NCBI GenBank assembly: GCA_036497895.1
Contig: DASXIR010000017.1
Location: 7,781 to 71,780 of the forward strand
From: CAVQFC01 sp036497895
GTDB lineage: Bacteria > Acidobacteriota > Vicinamibacteria > Vicinamibacterales > CAVVIG01
Direction of reading: 5' to 3'
DNA: 64,000 nucleotides
A program made the position numbers and the translations under genes. Positions 62,764 through 64,000 of the stretch are shown here, piece by piece. The notes under the pieces were generated by a model. The model saw only the letters and a list, made by a program, of their open reading frames with translations. It had not been told where the DNA came from and did no database searches. Numbering within the stretch: the first letter of the stretch is position 1; each line of letters opens with the position of its first letter.

Positions 62764-63829
62764 AACATGGGCTGCGGCGGCTGGGCAGGACGACACGGGT
62801 CGAGGCTGGCCGTGAAAACACTTCGTTCGAGCGCGCGAAGCCGTCGAGGAACCAGTCCATGACGTGCATCTGTGTCTCGAAGCGCCGCAGCGCGAGGCGC
62901 TTGGCGCGCGCCTCAGCTGGCGTCAGCGCAAATCGCATCCAGCCCGAAGTGCCACCGCGCAGTCCGGGTGGTGGCGTCAGACGAGGGCCTTCGTCCTCGA
63001 ACGGCCAGCCGTAGAAGTGCACGACGTAGTTGATGACGTCGGTCGAAAACTCAGGGTGAACGCGGCGGACGGCGGTCAGCGCGTCGGCGAGGAAGAACCA
63101 CGCGGCGCAGTGGTCGGGGTGTTGATCCTCCTTGCGCGGAACCACGATCAGCGTGGGTTTGAAGTCGCCGATGATTTGCGCGATCTCCTGGGTGAGATCT
63201 TCGCCGCGGTACTCGGTCGACGGTACCAACACCTCTGACGCGGGCGGCCGATCGAGCCGTGTATAAGGCGAGCGATACGCATGGCGCCGATCCGACCAGT
63301 AGGTCCTCATCAACTGACACAGACCGCCGTCGGGAAAGCTCAGGAACGTGTAGGTGTAGGCCGACGTGCCGAGGCCGAGCGTGGTCAGTGCCGCGCGCGC
63401 TTCGCGCCGCCGCCGCCGCCCGTAGCCGCGATAGTCGTTGGGCGTCGGCGACTCGATGTGGTCCTCCTCCTGCACGCCCTCCGGGTAGCCGTCGCCGTCG
63501 GTGAGGTAGACGACCCTGATTGCGCCTCCGCCTTCGTAAACGCGCTGCATCAACCCACCGGCGCCAAGGACCTCATCGTCGGGGTGCGGCGCGATGACCA
63601 TGAGGCGTGTACCGGGCGCGACGGACAGCGTCGGCGCAGGCGCGGCCGGACGTTTCGGCGGCGGCCGCTTGGTTTTCTGCGGCGGCGCGGCGCTCAGCGA
63701 AGGCGCGAGCAGGAGAAAGACGAGGGTGACTGCCGGAACAAGGCTTCGAACCAGGCATGGCCGGTGAGACTTGACCGACCAATCAGGTCGGAGAGATGCT
63801 GAGCAACTGAAAGTGAGACTCAATCTCAT
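62753..63829 (-). CDS. Exported PIG-L-family deacetylase
   Basis: 358 residues. A signal peptide (LVPAVTLVFLLLAPSLSAA) and a Pro/Lys-rich linker precede the LmbE/PIG-L fold. Zinc-binding and catalytic motifs are APHPDDEVLGAGG and EDQHPDHCAAWFF. PIG-L enzymes remove N-acetyl groups from GlcNAc-containing molecules. It overlaps the NagX-like gene, its apparent opposite (acetylation), which is an unusual pairing. The start ATG at 63829 has an imperfect palindrome over its first codons. Confidence 0.85.
   Translation of the reverse strand: MRLSLTFSCSASLRPDWSVKSHRPCLVRSLVPAVTLVFLLLAPSLSAAPPQKTKRPPPKRPAAPAPTLSVAPGTRLMVIAPHPDDEVLGAGGLMQRVYEGGGAIRVVYLTDGDGYPEGVQEEDHIESPTPNDYRGYGRRRRREARAALTTLGLGTSAYTYTFLSFPDGGLCQLMRTYWSDRRHAYRSPYTRLDRPPASEVLVPSTEYRGEDLTQEIAQIIGDFKPTLIVVPRKEDQHPDHCAAWFFLADALTAVRRVHPEFSTDVINYVVHFYGWPFEDEGPRLTPPPGLRGGTSGWMRFALTPAEARAKRLALRRFETQMHVMDWFLDGFARSNEVFSRPASTRVVLPSRRSPCCDQ
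63814..63828. promoter_or_regulatory. Palindrome over the PIG-L start
   Basis: TGAGACTCAATCTCA: arms TGAGA and TCTCA with a 5-bp centre; read as 7-1-7 it resembles a Fur-type box with several mismatches. It overlaps codons 1-5 and could be an operator or chance. Confidence 0.25.
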
Positions 63830-63986
63830 TTAATGGTTGAAGAGCCCACCGGATGCGTGAACATCCGGTTGGTGCCGAATCGACAAGGGTCCGGTCCAGA
63901 ACCGTTTATCACGCCTGCGCGTGACCGCTCGGCTCCTCCATTCTATCGGAGCCAGGGTACTCGGCTCGTAGTGCGCTGGAGGAAAA
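63830..63986. other. Divergent intergenic region with inverted repeats
   Basis: No gene. An 8-bp perfect inverted repeat ACCGGATG/CATCCGGT lies at 63848-63869 with a 6-nt loop and two more outer pairs. A second, weaker pair GGCTCC/GGAGCC lies at 63931-63953. There are no T-tracts, so operators are more likely than terminators. No promoter is convincing. Confidence 0.4.
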
Positions 63987-64000
63987 GTGAGTCGATCCGC
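63987..64000 (+). CDS. Possible start of a gene leaving the window
   Basis: GTG at 63987 preceded by GGAGG (63978-63982) at four bases. Only four codons and two bases are inside the window (Val-Ser-Arg-Ser), so the product cannot be named. Confidence 0.3.

Overview
The window is high-GC, densely coding bacterial chromosome, most likely Acidobacteriota and probably a Vicinamibacteria-like lineage. The evidence is two long MacB/FtsX-type permeases without an ATPase (the acidobacterial duplicated orphan permease type), a von Willebrand-related protein of the type common in Acidobacteria, a minimal TatA-TatC pair, and a housekeeping core in a typical Gram-negative order. The lineage is inferred from gene content; no rRNA is present. 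I see no tRNA, CRISPR array, insertion sequence, phage gene or other mobile element.

Layout. 1-4.7 kb (+): tail of a probable histidine kinase, three minor type IV pilin-like genes (PilV/PilW/PilX type), a small secreted protein with its own promoter, and an NtrC-family regulator. 4.7-9.5 kb: aroB (-), proS (+), then tatA-tatC-HEAT repeat protein (-). 9.7-18.3 kb (+): an S41 protease, a large SMC protein, a DUF4097 protein, an M48 protease and a secreted unknown. 18.3-22.6 kb (-): a polytopic membrane protein and the first orphan permease. 22.7-42.2 kb (-): a long housekeeping series. In transcription order it is an M24 peptidase, htrA, a MidA-type methyltransferase, a sugar nucleotidyltransferase and sugar kinase (MurU/AmgK-like), a TIM-barrel protein, asnS, rimO, then rimP-nusA-infB-rbfA-nrnA-truB-rpsO-pnp, closed by an intrinsic terminator. 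42.2-44.8 kb (+): VWFA-related protein and a PrcB-like protein. 44.8-51.1 kb (-): small secreted and zinc-ribbon proteins, then threonine dehydratase overlapping an alpha-glucan phosphorylase, then a DUF421 protein, a P1 peptidase and an Rcl-like hydrolase in an overlapping chain. 51.2-64 kb: an LtaS-like membrane sulfatase, a beta-barrel protein, the second orphan permease, a duplicated DUF4389 protein, an amidohydrolase, a TauE-type transporter, and a three-gene set (PIG-L deacetylase, NagX-like acetyltransferase, MFS transporter) that looks concerned with amino sugars.

How the genes work together. The central block is the conserved translation and RNA-metabolism operon (RimP, NusA, IF-2, RbfA, TruB, S15, PNPase). 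An extended -10 box sits on the rimO stop codon, and a terminator-like hairpin abuts the rimP start, which looks like an attenuator for the NusA operon. Several single genes or first genes of operons have a -10-like box exactly 6-8 nt before the start codon and no Shine-Dalgarno sequence, suggesting leaderless transcripts. Three conserved housekeeping proteins (SMC, RimO, TruB) carry unusual in-frame low-complexity or palindrome-bearing insertions. No single locus is an obviously new defence or biosynthetic system. The most promising leads are the nusA-operon leader, the leaderless promoter class and the insertions in core proteins.
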